NCBI GenBank assembly: GCA_022705365.1
Contig: JAKJEP010000161.1
Location: forward strand, 1 to 7,562
From: Planctomycetota bacterium
Lineage (GTDB): Bacteria; Planctomycetota; Phycisphaerae; Sedimentisphaerales; SM23-30
Direction: 5' to 3'
Length of the DNA: 7,562 nucleotides
How positions within the stretch are numbered: the first letter of the stretch is position 1; every line of letters starts with the position of its first letter. A program made the translations under genes and the position numbers. The notes below the pieces were generated by a model that was given only the letters and a program-made list of their open reading frames with translations, was not told the DNA's origin and did not search any database. Of the stretch, positions 1 through 6,999 are shown piece after piece.

Positions 1-637
1 CCTCGGTGTCGCGGACGTGCCGGGTCTTGTCCGAGCCCATCGCGACCGAGACGTCGGCGTTCTTCATGGCGAAGGTGCCGCCGAATCCGCAGCACTGGTC
101 CATTTTATCCAGCGGGAGGTATTCGATGCCTTCGATGGAACGGATTATATCAATCGTGACCTGGGGGGCCAGATGGATGCCGCGGCTGTGGCAGGAATAG
201 TGATAGGTTACTTTGCCCACGGCGTGAGGGTGGTGGGCACGCAGGTCGGTGCGAAGAATTGTGGTGATGAATTCGGTGAACTCGAAGGTTTTGGCCACCA
301 GATTTTGGATACGGGGCAGATCGGGATCGTTTTGGAAGAGGACCGGGTAATAATCGCGGATCATGGCGGTGCAGGATGCGGAGGGGGAGACGATACAGGG
401 GCTGTCGGCGAAGGTGTCGAGGAAATGGCGGGCTAGGAGTCGGGCCTGATCGTGGTAGCCGTTGTTGAATTGCGGCTGGCCGCAGCAGGTCTGGCTGGGG
501 GGCAGGTCCACTTCGCAGCCGATGAATCGCAGCAGGCGAACCGCGGCCAGGGCGGCGTGGGGGAAGAAACTATCGGTCAGACAAGTGGTGAAGAGTGATA
601 CGCGGGAAGAAACCGCGGAAATTGCAGCATTGTCCAT
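1..637 (-). CDS. lutA: LutA/YkgE-family (Fe-S)-binding protein with two CCG domains, C-terminus cut by window edge
   Basis: Seen: 212 codons are present, from ATG at 637 to the left edge. Two cysteine-rich CCG segments are clear: C19, then GCEVDLPPSQTCCGQP (CCG at 51-53), and later YHYSCH (C149) followed by MDQCCGFGGTFAMK (CC at 182-183). Known: this pairing is typical of LutA/YkgE and of related GlcF- and HdrD/HdrB-like subunits, where the cysteines bind Fe-S clusters. LutA acts with LutB and LutC in the cytoplasm to oxidise L-lactate to pyruvate. Family members run to about 240 residues, so roughly 30 are missing off the left edge. The start is supported by AGGTG about 4-6 bases upstream and by the short lead-in before the conserved LF..C segment. 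It is the first gene after a terminator, so lutB- and lutC-like genes would be expected beyond the window. A glycolate oxidase or heterodisulfide-reductase-like role cannot be excluded. Confidence 0.88.
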   Translation of the reverse strand, partial: MDNAAISAVSSRVSLFTTCLTDSFFPHAALAAVRLLRFIGCEVDLPPSQTCCGQPQFNNGYHDQARLLARHFLDTFADSPCIVSPSASCTAMIRDYYPVLFQNDPDLPRIQNLVAKTFEFTEFITTILRTDLRAHHPHAVGKVTYHYSCHSRGIHLAPQVTIDIIRSIEGIEYLPLDKMDQCCGFGGTFAMKNADVSVAMGSDKTRHVRDTE

Positions 638-641
638 CAAA

Positions 642-646
642 CACCT
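642..646 (-). promoter_or_regulatory. Ribosome binding site of the lutA-like gene
   Basis: On the minus strand AGGTG lies just upstream of the ATG at 637, with four bases between (six from the AGG core). It supports this start. Confidence 0.55.
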
Positions 647-667
647 GCCAGCTAGTACGGGTTATGC

Positions 668-721
668 AAAAAAAACGGCCATCCAATCCGTGGAGTATAG
701 CACGCCGTCGATTGGATGGCC
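668..721 (-). terminator. Rho-independent terminator of the giant surface-protein gene
   Basis: A perfect 11-bp inverted repeat (GGCCATCCAAT at 677-687 against ATTGGATGGCC at 711-721) encloses a 23-base loop. The loop can form a small inner stem (CGTG 689-692 with CACG 701-704). Read on the minus strand, the stem is followed one base later by eight consecutive T at 675-668. It lies 19 bases after the TAA stop of the gene ending at 741. The other side has a weaker T-rich run (725-733), so some bidirectional activity is possible, although no plus-strand gene ends here. Confidence 0.9.
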
Positions 722-722
722 A
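694..722 (-). promoter_or_regulatory. Candidate promoter for the lutA-like gene, embedded in the terminator
   Basis: Minus strand: TATACT (699-694, five of six matches to TATAAT) lies in the terminator loop. TGGCCA (722-717, four of six matches to TTGACA) lies 17 bases upstream in the stem. The 105-bp gap before the lutA-like start offers little other room for a promoter. The -35 match is weak and the overlap with a terminator is unusual, so this is tentative. Confidence 0.25.
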
Positions 723-740
723 GTTTGATTTTTGGGGGAG

Positions 741-3700
741 TTACAGATTACGAATCACATCGAAATTTCCGGTAGAGCTGAAAGAGGTTTTAATATCACC
801 GGCAGAATAGAAACCGAAATTTTCACCGCTGCCGGTAAGAATGGTATTGCCTTTTACCTTCATCATACCGCTGCCGGCGGAGTATTTGGCATTGGAGGGC
901 AGCAGGCTATACAGGCCGGCGTAGATATTTTCAGTCATGGCACCGGCGGCGACATAGGTATTGCTGAAGGTGCCGCCGAAGCTAAAGCTGCCAATGGTGC
1001 CGGTTTGCAGGGTGTCATCCAGGAAAGAGGCCAGATCGGTACCGATGTCATAGCCGGCCAGGACGAAGGAATCGGTGACATTGTTTTTGATCTTGACTTT
1101 GCCGATGGAATCTTGGACGCTGATCAGGGCCTGATCGAGAGTCAGGGCGCTGATGGACTTGATGCTTTGTGCCCGGATCGAACCGCTGATATTGCCCTTG
1201 ACGGTAATATTCTTAATAGCGGCACTGTCCAGACTGTCGGCGATTACATCGGCGCCCAGATTGCCGGCGGAGATTTTGACCTTGTTAATGCTGGAAGCCA
1301 TCAAGGCACCGCTGCTGTAGGAAGCGGCCTGGAAACTCTTGACGGTTCCGGCCAGATCGAAGGAGACGTTATTGGAAATGGAATTTACCTTGATGTTCAT
1401 GGCTTTCGAAGAAGCGGCGGCGGTGCGGATGTCCACGTTGTCCATGATATTGTTCATGAGCAGTTTGTTGAGTGAGCCGTTGATGTCGATTTCAAAGTAA
1501 CCAGCATCGGTAAGCCCCTGGCTCAGGGAAACCATCGGAGCGACGATGCTGCCCAGGTCGCTGCTGGAGAAGATATGGGCCACACTGCTGCCGGTGCCTT
1601 TGACATTGATTTTGAGGGTTGAGGAACTGGTGGTACCTTCCAGGATGATATCCCGAATGTCAGCGCCGCCGGCTTTACCGTTATTGAGGTAAACCAGTGC
1701 CGTACCCTGGCTCAACGAGACTTCGACCAGGTCCCCGTCCTTATCAAAGAAGGGCAGCGAGGCTTTGGGGGTGACCAGCAGAGCCTTACCTTCGCTGGAG
1801 CCGTACAAATCGATGGTATAAGCGGATTCATCCGGGTCATTGGTCTGGAGCGTCAGGACCGAATGAACGGAACCATAAGTATCGGGATTGTAGGTGACGC
1901 TGAAAGTGTAGGACTGCCCGACCGGTATAATCAGTTCGCCGCCGGGCAGGCTGGTAGAGAATTGGCTGCCCACGGACCAACTGTAAATAACCAGGTCCGC
2001 GCTGTAACTGGTATCGGGTTCATTGGTGATGACAATCTGGGTGGTTGCGGTTTGCCCCACGTTAATGTTCTGGAAGGTCAGGGAATGCACGGAGGAAGAG
2101 GGATCTGCCGGAGTGTGAACATCGATTTCCGGGGTGACGGCGGCGGCCAGCAGAGTGATCTGGCTTTGGCCGGCGTTGCTGTTGATCATCATGGTGCCGT
2201 TGAAATTGCCATATCCCAGTTCCAGGGAAGAGGCGAAGGTTACATCGGCCCGGATTTTTTCACCGGGCAGGAGGGTTTGGTTGACGGTGACCGTTTGCGT
2301 ACCGGAGGAGGCGAACCGGAATCCCGCGCCCTGAATGGCAAGGCTGCTGATATAGAGTTCGACGTTGCTGTCATTGGCAAGGAAGACGCCGCCGGAGAGA
2401 GAGTTGCCGACGAGGGCGGTACCCAGCGCCAACTGGGAGTTTTGCAGGACCTGGCTGTTTAGTTCCGTAACCAGTACGGAAGGAGTGCCGGCATAGCCGG
2501 TCAGATCCACCGAATATATCCCGCTATTACTGTTAATCACCAGGGAGTCGTGGAGGTAGCCGTTTCCCTGCGCCAGGAACTGGACATTCAGAACGACGGA
2601 TTGACCCGGGTTAATCAGAATATGAGTGGTGGGAATTTGCGAATCGGCGGGTGTGGCCGAGAAATAGCTGGTACTCAAGCTCCAGTTGAGAATTTCCAGG
2701 ATATCCGTTCCGTTGTTTTGCAAGGAAACGGTGGCGATCTGGGAGGGTTGATTTACCGGCAGGGAGCCGAAGTGCATTTTGTAATCATCGGGGATACCGA
2801 TGGAGTCGGTCAGGGCTAGCTGGGAGGCGATTCCTGCCGCATTTACGTGGAGGGCGTAATCGCCGGTGCCATTATTGCTCTGGATAAACAGGGTATCCGA
2901 AACCGATCCGGTAATGCCGGCGGTAAAGGTAACAGTGAAATCCTGGGAGACGCCGGGGGCCAGAGAGATGGGGGTGGCCGGAGCCTGCAAGGCGAAACCC
3001 TGATTGTCCGTCAGCCAGGTGAAATTATTGATATTCAGCGTTTGATTGCCGTTGTTATATAAGGTGAAGGTGACCGGGCTGGAGGTTTGCCCCACCGGGA
3101 TATTGCCCAGTTCCAGGGAATCATCGTTGGCGGTGCCGGAGTTTTCATAGAGGATCAGGTCCGTCCCGATGATGGTGCCCTGGAGAGAAGCGGTGTAGGT
3201 TACATTTTCGCTGGTTTTGAAAACCAGGGAATCGGTCAGCGTTACGGTTCCGTTCACTTCGAAGCTCTGGGGGGCGAATTGTATGGGGATAATGACTTCT
3301 TTCCCCGGTTTGATCGTAATGGTTTGGCCGGGAGACTGGCTGTTCAGGAGCTGGAAGTTTTGACCGGCGGTAAGGGACCAGTTGACGAGGTTGACGTTTT
3401 CGCTGCTCCAGTTGTACAGTTTGACATATTCAATTTGGGGTGAAGCGCCGCCGCTGACCCAGGTGCCCATATCCAGTTTCAGATCATAGGGATCGCCGAT
3501 GGTATCGGTGGCGAAGGTTTGGTAGGGTGAGAAGTTCAGCAGATCCGAGACGAACGTATTATTGGTGGTATCCGTTTCGACCAGGGTATTGTCCGGATTG
3601 ACAATAGCGATGATGTACCGCTGGGCTTCCACCGGCAGGCCGGTTTTGGCAATGAAATCGGGAATATTCAGGGAGCCGCTAAACAGGAGGCTGCCATCGC

Positions 3701-6560
3701 GGGTCGGAGCCAAATCGGTTATGCTGCCGATGAGGGTGTCGGTTTGCAGGTCAAAAGCTGCGTCTTCGCTCAGATAAAATACGACCATCATGTCTTCATT
3801 GATGTTGCCGGGTCCCAGGTTGTAAATGGTGGAGGAGATGGATAACGGCCGGCCGGATGAGAAGTGACTGGTGAAGACAGTATCCGGGAATTCCAGGCTA
3901 TTGACCATGAGGTCACCGGAAATGCCGGTCCCCTGCAGAATCACGGTCTGAGTGGTTTGGGAAGCCCCCTGGATGGTAAGGGAGCCTTCGTTCAGGCCCG
4001 GTTTTCGGGGCTGGAAATAGACGGGGATGGAGACGGTGTTTCCGGGGTCAATTTCCAGGATGGAACCAACATTGGTTATTGATAAATCAAAAGAGGTCTC
4101 TTCCGGGGCGTTCCAGATACCCTCTGACCAGTATTCATATTCAGACCAGGTTTGAGCGGCGATTGTATAAGTTCCGCCCTCGTACAGTATCAAATCATAG
4201 GTTTCCGTTTTATCGAGGTTTTTATAGGTTTCCGTAAGAATCGGAATTCCCTGCTCATTGAACACTGCGAAATCCAGGTAACTGTCAGCCGTAAGAGCGA
4301 TTTCCATCTGCGTGCCGAAGATATCGGTTCCCGCCGGAGCGGTAAATTGAATCCAATCGGTATTGTGTTCCAAATTGAGGTGCGGATCTTCCGTGGTGAG
4401 AAGGATGTCCTCGAAATGGAACGAATTGGATTTTGCCGGCAGGGCAAATTGCGGTAATGCCTTGGCTCCCGTTAACGAGACGGCGGAAACACGCAATTCA
4501 TAGGGACGCTGGGAACTTTCTTCTGATTCATCCTCGATATCCGCCGCGAGATAATACCGGCCGGCGGCAGAGGTTATAAAGGAATCGATATATTCCGCCT
4601 GCCAGGAGTAATACAATTCATTGTCTTCCGCCACGATATTGCCGTACGCATTATAGACTCGCATGCTGGTTACCTGCACGTTGTAGCAAGTGGCGGATAT
4701 ATTGACCTGAGAATTCGCCGGCGCATCAAAGTAGAACCATTGGGTGCCGGATGCATCTCCATTGCTGCTGTTCCAATACCCTTCCATGAAGGCGACCCCG
4801 GTTTCCAGCTCGATCGCCTCATGGATGGCGAAGCCTTCCGGAAGCTGGGGAACGTTCGGAGTTTGCAGATAAAAAGAATCACCGTTGATCTGAATCTTGT
4901 TCAAATGAATGGTTTCATCACTGGTATTGGTGATATAAATGTATTCAGGGCCGGTTGTTATATCGACCGGAGTATCGGAAAAGGAAATTTCTTGATCGGT
5001 ATCCGGGATGACGGAATCCCGAATGACCATTTCGGTTTTTAAAAGCAGGGTGAGAGCATGGGCCAGGGTATTGTTGTTGTCATTGGTTTCGGGGATTTGA
5101 TTTTCGGGATCGATTACCGCCATGACATAAAAAGATCCTTCTAAATCGGCCGGAAGGGTGAGGCTGCCATTATAGGTAACGGATTGACCGGCTAAAATTG
5201 GTCCGTCCAGAGTGGCATTGCCCAGGAATAAGTCCGTTGGCTCGTAGGTGGTATTGGTACTTAAGTAGAATCCGAGGACGGGATCCGAAAAGATATGGTT
5301 GGCCTGATTGTTTTTCACCCGGGCGGAAATAGTCAGGGAATTCCCGGAAATCAGGATGGCCGGATCCGGATTATTGGGGAAAGCCAGTTGGGTGACTATC
5401 AGGTCGCTGGGAGGAATCGGCAGGCCTTCCCCGTGCAGGGAAATCGTTTCGGTATAGGTATCCGGTAAGGCATTGGAAAAAATCTGGAATGTCAGATCCG
5501 CCTGCAAATCTCCAACTTTCTGGGCTGTAAACCAGACCGGGACCGAGGCGGTTTCACCGGGATCCAGCACAAGGAGGGTCCCTGTTTGGATTATGGTACT
5601 TTGATCAAAGGAAAAACAGTTGGCATTCGTGCCGGTCAGGCCGGGCGCGATGGTAATTATATTGTCGCTGAGATTTTCAATAATGGCATATTGAGGCTCA
5701 TTTGCGGAAGAGCCGGCAAGAATGGGATCGTATTCAATCAAATGGTCCGTAGTTGGCGCGTCTGAATCCGTCAGGTAAATGCCGTGGGGGGAGAAAAGGA
5801 CCGGAACTGAGGCCAAAATATTATTTGTTTCCAGCTGCTCGTCGATTTTCAGGTCCGGATCAGCCACTGCCAGGATATAAAAGGGTCCGCTGGTATCGGC
5901 AGGGATATTGTTTAATAAGACATTTTGTGCATGGAGCGAGTTGCCGGCTGCCAAAGTATTCTGAGAATCTTTGCTGCTCAGAAATATATCCGAAGAATCC
6001 AGAGCGGTATCCTGGCTCAGATAGAATCCGATGATCGGATCGGTGGGGAAAGCGTCGCCGGCTCCGATGTTGGCAATGATGGCATGGGCATATAACGGAT
6101 TGGAAGTTAACTGCAGGTTATGCGGGCCCAAACCGGTAAGGTTCATATTTGTGATCGTCAAATCACTCGGCAGGCCGGTACCAAACAGGCGGACTTTGCT
6201 GTTGGCTTCGTCCGGCAGCCCCTCGGCGGTTATATGCAGATACAAGCCGGCTTCCTGCAGGCCTCTGACGGTCGGGGAAAACCGAAGTCCGTCCACAGCC
6301 AACTGCTGGCCGGGCTGGATCTTGGTAGTGGTAAGGGAGGGTGCTTCGAATGCCGGGTCATTAGTGGACAGACTGGTGATGAAAATGGGTGTCGGATTAT
6401 TATTCTGGATGGTGAGGCTATAGGAGTTTGAACTGTGTCCTATGCCAACTGCGCCAAAGTTCATAGTCTGGTCATTGGGATCCCCAATCGTGTCAATAAT
6501 AGCGATATTATCGAGCAATGACAGCAGGAAACGAGTTTCAAGGGCTTCGAGATGCAGCAT
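741..6560 (-). CDS. Giant modular LEPR-XLL surface/secreted protein with CARDB, ASH-like and PPC-like modules (1939 aa)
   Basis: Function is unknown; it is probably an exported structural or adhesive protein. The N-terminus carries LEALETRFLLS (residues 4-14), a LEPR-XLL-type motif common at the start of large planctomycete exported proteins; no classical signal peptide is obvious. Modules read by eye: ASH/choice-of-anchor-D-like 18-130, CARDB 133-255, ASH 262-381, CARDB 386-507, ASH first half 513-567, two PPC-like modules about 577-695 and 705-830, ASH second half 832-880, CARDB 883-1008, then five ASH-like modules (1017-1130, 1133-1244, 1249-1357, 1360-1475, 1477-1590). A DKDGD motif (1606-1610) opens a repetitive C-terminal region to 1939. 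Only two cysteines (315, 625) were seen, as fits an extracellular protein. No catalytic motif was found. The start is fixed by the LEPR-XLL motif at the extreme N-terminus and by GAGG seven bases upstream. The gene has its own terminator and appears monocistronic. The coding assignment is firm; domain boundaries are approximate. Confidence 0.93.
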   Translation of the reverse strand: MLHLEALETRFLLSLLDNIAIIDTIGDPNDQTMNFGAVGIGHSSNSYSLTIQNNNPTPIFITSLSTNDPAFEAPSLTTTKIQPGQQLAVDGLRFSPTVRGLQEAGLYLHITAEGLPDEANSKVRLFGTGLPSDLTITNMNLTGLGPHNLQLTSNPLYAHAIIANIGAGDAFPTDPIIGFYLSQDTALDSSDIFLSSKDSQNTLAAGNSLHAQNVLLNNIPADTSGPFYILAVADPDLKIDEQLETNNILASVPVLFSPHGIYLTDSDAPTTDHLIEYDPILAGSSANEPQYAIIENLSDNIITIAPGLTGTNANCFSFDQSTIIQTGTLLVLDPGETASVPVWFTAQKVGDLQADLTFQIFSNALPDTYTETISLHGEGLPIPPSDLIVTQLAFPNNPDPAILISGNSLTISARVKNNQANHIFSDPVLGFYLSTNTTYEPTDLFLGNATLDGPILAGQSVTYNGSLTLPADLEGSFYVMAVIDPENQIPETNDNNNTLAHALTLLLKTEMVIRDSVIPDTDQEISFSDTPVDITTGPEYIYITNTSDETIHLNKIQINGDSFYLQTPNVPQLPEGFAIHEAIELETGVAFMEGYWNSSNGDASGTQWFYFDAPANSQVNISATCYNVQVTSMRVYNAYGNIVAEDNELYYSWQAEYIDSFITSAAGRYYLAADIEDESEESSQRPYELRVSAVSLTGAKALPQFALPAKSNSFHFEDILLTTEDPHLNLEHNTDWIQFTAPAGTDIFGTQMEIALTADSYLDFAVFNEQGIPILTETYKNLDKTETYDLILYEGGTYTIAAQTWSEYEYWSEGIWNAPEETSFDLSITNVGSILEIDPGNTVSIPVYFQPRKPGLNEGSLTIQGASQTTQTVILQGTGISGDLMVNSLEFPDTVFTSHFSSGRPLSISSTIYNLGPGNINEDMMVVFYLSEDAAFDLQTDTLIGSITDLAPTRDGSLLFSGSLNIPDFIAKTGLPVEAQRYIIAIVNPDNTLVETDTTNNTFVSDLLNFSPYQTFATDTIGDPYDLKLDMGTWVSGGASPQIEYVKLYNWSSENVNLVNWSLTAGQNFQLLNSQSPGQTITIKPGKEVIIPIQFAPQSFEVNGTVTLTDSLVFKTSENVTYTASLQGTIIGTDLILYENSGTANDDSLELGNIPVGQTSSPVTFTLYNNGNQTLNINNFTWLTDNQGFALQAPATPISLAPGVSQDFTVTFTAGITGSVSDTLFIQSNNGTGDYALHVNAAGIASQLALTDSIGIPDDYKMHFGSLPVNQPSQIATVSLQNNGTDILEILNWSLSTSYFSATPADSQIPTTHILINPGQSVVLNVQFLAQGNGYLHDSLVINSNSGIYSVDLTGYAGTPSVLVTELNSQVLQNSQLALGTALVGNSLSGGVFLANDSNVELYISSLAIQGAGFRFASSGTQTVTVNQTLLPGEKIRADVTFASSLELGYGNFNGTMMINSNAGQSQITLLAAAVTPEIDVHTPADPSSSVHSLTFQNINVGQTATTQIVITNEPDTSYSADLVIYSWSVGSQFSTSLPGGELIIPVGQSYTFSVTYNPDTYGSVHSVLTLQTNDPDESAYTIDLYGSSEGKALLVTPKASLPFFDKDGDLVEVSLSQGTALVYLNNGKAGGADIRDIILEGTTSSSTLKINVKGTGSSVAHIFSSSDLGSIVAPMVSLSQGLTDAGYFEIDINGSLNKLLMNNIMDNVDIRTAAASSKAMNIKVNSISNNVSFDLAGTVKSFQAASYSSGALMASSINKVKISAGNLGADVIADSLDSAAIKNITVKGNISGSIRAQSIKSISALTLDQALISVQDSIGKVKIKNNVTDSFVLAGYDIGTDLASFLDDTLQTGTIGSFSFGGTFSNTYVAAGAMTENIYAGLYSLLPSNAKYSAGSGMMKVKGNTILTGSGENFGFYSAGDIKTSFSSTGNFDVIRNL
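744..1787 (-). repeat. C-terminal repetitive, possibly beta-solenoid region of the giant protein (residues 1592-1939)
   Basis: After the DKDGD motif the protein changes character. It becomes Ser/Ala/Gly/Ile/Lys-rich with an irregular period of about 20-25 residues, recurring as SI-x-K-V-x-I followed by a short Gly/Asn turn. Examples are SINKVKISAGNLG (1757-1769), IKNITVKGNISG (1782-1793) and IGKVKIKNNVTD (1819-1830). This pattern suggests stacked short beta strands. Similar C-terminal regions occur in other planctomycete LEPR-XLL proteins. No PEP-CTERM or LPXTG anchor is visible; the end is NFDVIRNL. Confidence 0.6.
3537..3914 (-). other. CARDB module 3 of the giant protein (residues 883-1008)
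   Basis: Third copy of a module that also occupies residues 133-255 (5796-6164) and 386-507 (5040-5405). Shared landmarks are an opening DL-[TIM]-[IV] strand, a central [GV]FYLS segment, then a strand ending AV-x-DP or IVNP, and a final ETNN or TTNN. CARDB domains are adhesive immunoglobulin-like folds of extracellular proteins. Confidence 0.7.
4071..4859 (-). other. Pair of PPC-like modules inserted in an ASH-like domain (residues about 568-830)
   Basis: Two consecutive modules share the landmark W[FI]-x-F-[DT]-APA (608-615 and 736-743), a central strand with D/N-rich turns, and a late aromatic strand (GRYYLAADI, GGTYTIAAQT). These resemble bacterial pre-peptidase C-terminal domains. The flanking sequence reads as the two halves of one ASH-like domain: the first half ends near 567, and the second half resumes at ILEIDPGNTVSIPVYF, matching VLDPGETASVPVWF of the preceding ASH module. 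Confidence 0.55.
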
Positions 6561-6567
6561 AATTATA

Positions 6568-6571
6568 CCTC
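6568..6571 (-). promoter_or_regulatory. Ribosome binding site of the giant protein gene
   Basis: GAGG on the minus strand with seven bases before the ATG at 6560. A second GAGGTAT occurs further upstream in the leader (6648-6654) but has no start codon at a suitable distance. Confidence 0.65.
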
Positions 6572-6621
6572 AATTAGATTCCATATACGGAGAAAACACA
6601 AATTTATCCCCGTGCGGATGG

Positions 6622-6652
6622 AATACCTATATTTTAATATAGTATAATACCT
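6622..6652. repeat. AT-rich inverted repeat flanked by 7-bp direct repeats in the leader of the giant gene
   Basis: CTATATT (6627-6633) and AATATAG (6636-6642) form a 7-bp inverted repeat separated by two bases. The copies of AATACCT at 6622-6628 and 6646-6652 are direct repeats bracketing it. It lies 62-92 bp upstream of the giant gene start and downstream of its candidate promoter. It could be an operator or a marginal RNA hairpin; AT-rich sequence also makes such symmetry likely by chance. Confidence 0.35.
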
Positions 6653-6711
6653 CATTTATGGCTGGACACTATCTGCGGCAAGTCTATTATTTACAATGCC
6701 TGATTGCCATT

Positions 6712-6741
6712 ATCCTACCAAAAGGATCCCCGGTACGTCAA
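6712..6741 (-). promoter_or_regulatory. Candidate sigma-70-type promoter of the giant protein gene
   Basis: Minus strand: TTGACG (6741-6736, five of six matches) and TAGGAT (6717-6712, four of six) are separated by 18 bases. A start near 6705 would give a leader of about 140-145 bases containing the AT-rich inverted repeat. Planctomycete promoter consensus is poorly defined, so this is tentative. Confidence 0.4.
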
Positions 6742-6831
6742 GAGTTTTTATGAGCAAATGTTCAGAATAATGCATGCTATCTGCTTATTTGTGATACTCT
6801 TGCTTTCTCCAGGCGACATTCAATGATTCCA

Positions 6832-6861
6832 GGGGATATAGGGGATATAGGGGATATGGGG
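6832..6861 (+). repeat. Tandem 9-bp repeat forming a four-tract G-quadruplex motif
   Basis: The unit GGGGATATA occurs twice (6832-6840, 6841-6849), followed by GGGGATAT and a final GGGG. This gives four runs of exactly four G with loops of 5, 5 and 4 bases, a canonical intramolecular G-quadruplex pattern on the plus strand. It lies mid-way in the divergent intergenic region, about 90 bp from the candidate -35 of the giant gene and about 110 bp from that of the protease gene. Confidence 0.75.
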
Positions 6862-6875
6862 ATTGTACCGGTTAT

Positions 6876-6895
6876 TGGGCAGGAATATTTGCCCA
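6876..6895. promoter_or_regulatory. Dyad TGGGCA-N8-TGCCCA, possible operator
   Basis: A perfect 6-bp inverted repeat with an 8-base spacer lies 15 bp beyond the G-quadruplex motif and about 75 bp upstream of the candidate -35 of the protease gene. The spacing suits a dimeric DNA-binding protein. As RNA it would be a short weak hairpin followed by TTTTAA. No regulator gene is in the window. Confidence 0.35.
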
Positions 6896-6907
6896 TTTTA
6901 AGAAATT

Positions 6908-6937
6908 GGAATTTTCCCACCTCCCAAGGGAATTTTC
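6908..6937. repeat. Direct repeat of GGAATTTTC, copies 21 bp apart
   Basis: Copies at 6908-6916 and 6929-6937 begin 21 bp apart, about two DNA helical turns. They sit upstream of the candidate -35 at 6971. The phasing would suit an activator binding one face of the DNA, but two 9-bp copies may also be chance. Confidence 0.35.
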
Positions 6938-6970
6938 AGGCAAATTTGGTTGACAGGTGAAAGATTTTTC

Positions 6971-6999
6971 TTGGTTTTGGAAAGGGAATATGTTATAAA
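6971..6999 (+). promoter_or_regulatory. Candidate promoter of the M6-like protease gene
   Basis: TTGGTT (6971-6976) is separated by 17 bases from TATAAA (6994-6999, five of six matches to TATAAT). The -35 match is weak. A start near 7006 would give a leader of about 125 bases. A perfect TTGACA at 6949-6954 has no -10 at a suitable distance. Confidence 0.35.

Noticed and set aside
17..436. 139-residue open frame on the plus strand opposite the lutA-like gene
   Set aside because: The minus strand carries two conserved CCG cysteine motifs in this stretch; the plus-strand product is low complexity.
732..1475. 247-residue open frame on the plus strand opposite the 3' end of the giant gene
   Set aside because: Its Gly/Ala/Asp/Ile-rich product resembles no protein family and mirrors the codon pattern of the repetitive minus-strand gene, which has clear domains, a ribosome binding site and a terminator.
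1863..2462. 199-residue open frame on the plus strand inside the giant gene
   Set aside because: It is antisense to the ASH-like module region and has no recognisable domain, so it is a shadow of the real gene.
6739..6802. Inverted repeat CAAGAG ... CTCTTG
   Set aside because: Six-base arms are separated by more than 50 bases in AT-rich DNA, so chance is likely and no stable structure is expected.
6949..6954. Perfect TTGACA as the -35 of the protease promoter
   Set aside because: There is no acceptable -10 at 15-19 bases; the nearest good one (TATAAA at 6994) is 39 bases away.
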